Below, one piece after another: positions 5,749-6,696 of a stretch of DNA of 6,696 bases (the first letter of the stretch is position 1; the number at the start of each line of letters is the position of its first letter). Origin of the DNA: Anaerolineae bacterium (lineage in GTDB: Bacteria > Chloroflexota > Anaerolineae > Anaerolineales > Villigracilaceae); contig DQGV01000086.1 of NCBI GenBank assembly GCA_003524705.1, positions 1 to 6,696 of the forward strand. The letters are read 5' to 3'. A program made the translations under genes and the position numbers. The notes below the pieces were generated by a model. That model was not told the origin of the DNA. It was given only the letters and a program-made list of their open reading frames with translations, and made no database searches.

Positions 5749-6132
5749 GTGAACGCAAATTTAAAGTTAGGTGAGCATTATATTTTTGACTTGTCAGATT
5801 GCAACCGTGAGATTTTGATGGATAGCGAACGCGCTTATTCATTATTTGCACAAGCCGTGCGCGACAGTGGCTTGACGGTCGTGGATGAAGGTTTTTTCAA
5901 GTTTAGTCCGCATGGCTTTACTTGTTTTTTATTGTTAGCAGAATCACATGCTAGTTTGCACGCTTGGCCCGAATACAATTATTGTGCCATTGATTTATTT
6001 ACTTGTGCTTTAGGCAAAGATTTTATGCCCGTGTTGATGCGCATCAAGGAAGCGTTTGGGGCTGATGATTTCGCTGTACGCAAGTTAGACCGCGAAGCAT
6101 CTATTGAAACAAAGTTACCGATTGCCGCTTAA
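5749..6132 (+). CDS. speD: S-adenosylmethionine decarboxylase proenzyme (prokaryotic SpeD, pyruvoyl-dependent)
   Basis: Decarboxylates SAM to provide the aminopropyl donor for spermidine synthesis. The 127-residue proenzyme cleaves itself within LLAESHASLHAWPEYNY. By alignment with the class 1B enzymes, cleavage falls between Glu65 and Ser66, and Ser66 becomes the pyruvoyl group. His71 and Cys86 (in AIDLFTCALG) match the processing His and catalytic Cys of the Thermotoga-type protein (S63, H68, C83 there). LGEHYIFDLSDCN (7-19) and FSPHGFT (52-58) are further family marks. A87 after FTC replaces the more usual Gly. The start is GTG, supported by a strong Shine-Dalgarno. The gene has its own promoter, a structured leader and a terminator, so it is probably monocistronic. 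No spermidine synthase gene is in the window. Confidence 0.95.
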   Translation: MNANLKLGEHYIFDLSDCNREILMDSERAYSLFAQAVRDSGLTVVDEGFFKFSPHGFTCFLLLAESHASLHAWPEYNYCAIDLFTCALGKDFMPVLMRIKEAFGADDFAVRKLDREASIETKLPIAA

Positions 6133-6147
6133 CTTTTATGGAAATAG

Positions 6148-6188
6148 ATAAGCGTCCTACAACTTGTTGTTGTAGGACGCTTATTTTT
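6148..6188. terminator. Strong intrinsic terminator between speD and the convergent HD-GYP gene
   Basis: A perfect 16-bp stem (6148-6163 with 6169-6184), core AAGCGTCCTACAAC, has a 5-nt loop and reads into TTTTT (6184-6188) on the + strand. The - strand exit is less T-rich, so it works mainly for speD. The stop codon of the - strand gene (6181-6183) lies inside the stem. Confidence 0.9.
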
Positions 6189-6696
6189 CTGTTTCAATCA
6201 TTTCAAGAAAAATATCTACTAAGCGTGGTTCAAACAATGTGCCAGATTTTTCGCGCAAATATGCAATTACTTCATTGCGCGGTAGTTTTTTTCGGTAAGG
6301 TCTATCACTAGATAAAGCATCCCATACATCCACAATGGCGAACATGCGAGCGGCGAGAGGAATCTCTTCGCCCTTCAAGCCGCGTGGGTAACCACTTCCA
6401 TCCCAGCGCTCGTGATGAAAGAATGGAATTTCAAGTGCGGGATGTAAATAGGAAATATTTGAAAGCATCTCAAACGCATATACAGGATGCTGACGCATTT
6501 TTTTCCATTCTTCTTCATCTAACGGACCTGGCTTTTGTAAAATTTCATCAGGAATTGCCATTTTGCCCATATCATGTAACAAGGCACCACGTTTGATATG
6601 TACCATTTCTTCATCACTGAAACCAAGTTTGGCGGCGACGCGAAGCGTTAATTCAGTCACGCGTTGGGTGTGACCTTCTGTTTCACGGTCACGTAA
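6181..6696 (-). CDS. HD-GYP domain protein, probable cyclic-di-GMP phosphodiesterase (partial, N-terminus beyond window)
   Basis: The frame stays open to the right edge: the last 12 codons (6661-6696) read LRDRETEGHTQR, the usual opening of an HD-GYP domain, so the Met at 6660 is internal and not the start. About 171 residues are visible. Motifs: first metal-binding His in ETEGH; LLHDMGKMAIPD with the HD pair; QHP in the KKMRQHPVYAFEML stretch; the paired histidines of FFHHERWDGSGYPRGLKGEEIP with a full GYP; DVWDALSSDRPYR; and SGTLFEP near the end. The family hydrolyses cyclic di-GMP to pGpG or GMP using a di- or tri-iron centre. All metal ligands seen look intact. The missing N-terminal part could be a receiver, GAF or PAS domain. 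The stop codon lies in the shared terminator stem with speD. Confidence 0.93.
   Translation of the reverse strand, partial: LRDRETEGHTQRVTELTLRVAAKLGFSDEEMVHIKRGALLHDMGKMAIPDEILQKPGPLDEEEWKKMRQHPVYAFEMLSNISYLHPALEIPFFHHERWDGSGYPRGLKGEEIPLAARMFAIVDVWDALSSDRPYRKKLPRNEVIAYLREKSGTLFEPRLVDIFLEMIETEK

Noticed and set aside
6181..6660. Complete 159-residue HD-GYP protein starting at the Met of 6660
   Set aside because: The 12 codons further upstream continue the conserved domain (RDRETEGH) to the window edge, so the gene is partial and this Met is internal.
1..6696. CRISPR array, tRNA or rRNA gene, insertion sequence or defence system
   Set aside because: No regularly spaced repeats, tRNA cloverleaf, transposase or defence-type domains were seen on either strand.

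Overview
The window looks like an ordinary, AT-leaning bacterial chromosomal segment. No phage, transposase, CRISPR or toxin-antitoxin genes are visible. Several features point, as an inference of moderate confidence, to an uncultured Chloroflexota of the Anaerolineae type: a short DUF5678-like module fused to a tRNA nucleotidyltransferase, an HD-GYP protein and a stand-alone receiver protein, a dispersed CCTTCGACAAGCTCAGG-type element inside a gene, and short simple-sequence insertions in coding loops.

Left part (1-3683, + strand): an intrinsic terminator, probably of an upstream gene, sits directly before a compact four-gene cluster. The order is thymidine kinase (tdk), hypoxanthine-type phosphoribosyltransferase (hpt), an HD-domain tRNA nucleotidyltransferase/poly(A) polymerase family enzyme, and an alpha/beta hydrolase. 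Gaps are 6 and 14 nt, followed by a 20-nt overlap, so the genes are probably co-transcribed. The theme is nucleotide salvage plus tRNA 3'-end maturation. A strong bidirectional terminator closes the cluster.

Middle (3700-5449, - strand): hemW (radical-SAM heme chaperone family) is followed by a receiver-only response regulator. The 103-nt gap between them holds a weak terminator-like hairpin and a possible -10 box. HemW carries three short low-complexity stretches, all in variable loops.

Right part (5450-6696): a 299-nt divergent intergenic region holds a near-consensus promoter (TTGACA, 16 nt, TATAAA). It is followed by a leader of about 112 nt that can form well-paired, partly mutually exclusive hairpins ahead of speD (S-adenosylmethionine decarboxylase, GTG start, strong Shine-Dalgarno). 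speD ends in a strong terminator and so forms a complete single-gene unit. The terminator stem also holds the stop codon of a convergent HD-GYP phosphodiesterase gene that runs off the right edge.

I found no clear new multi-gene system. The best leads are the structured speD leader, the N-terminal fusion on the nucleotidyltransferase, and the small repeat-derived insertions in two housekeeping enzymes.
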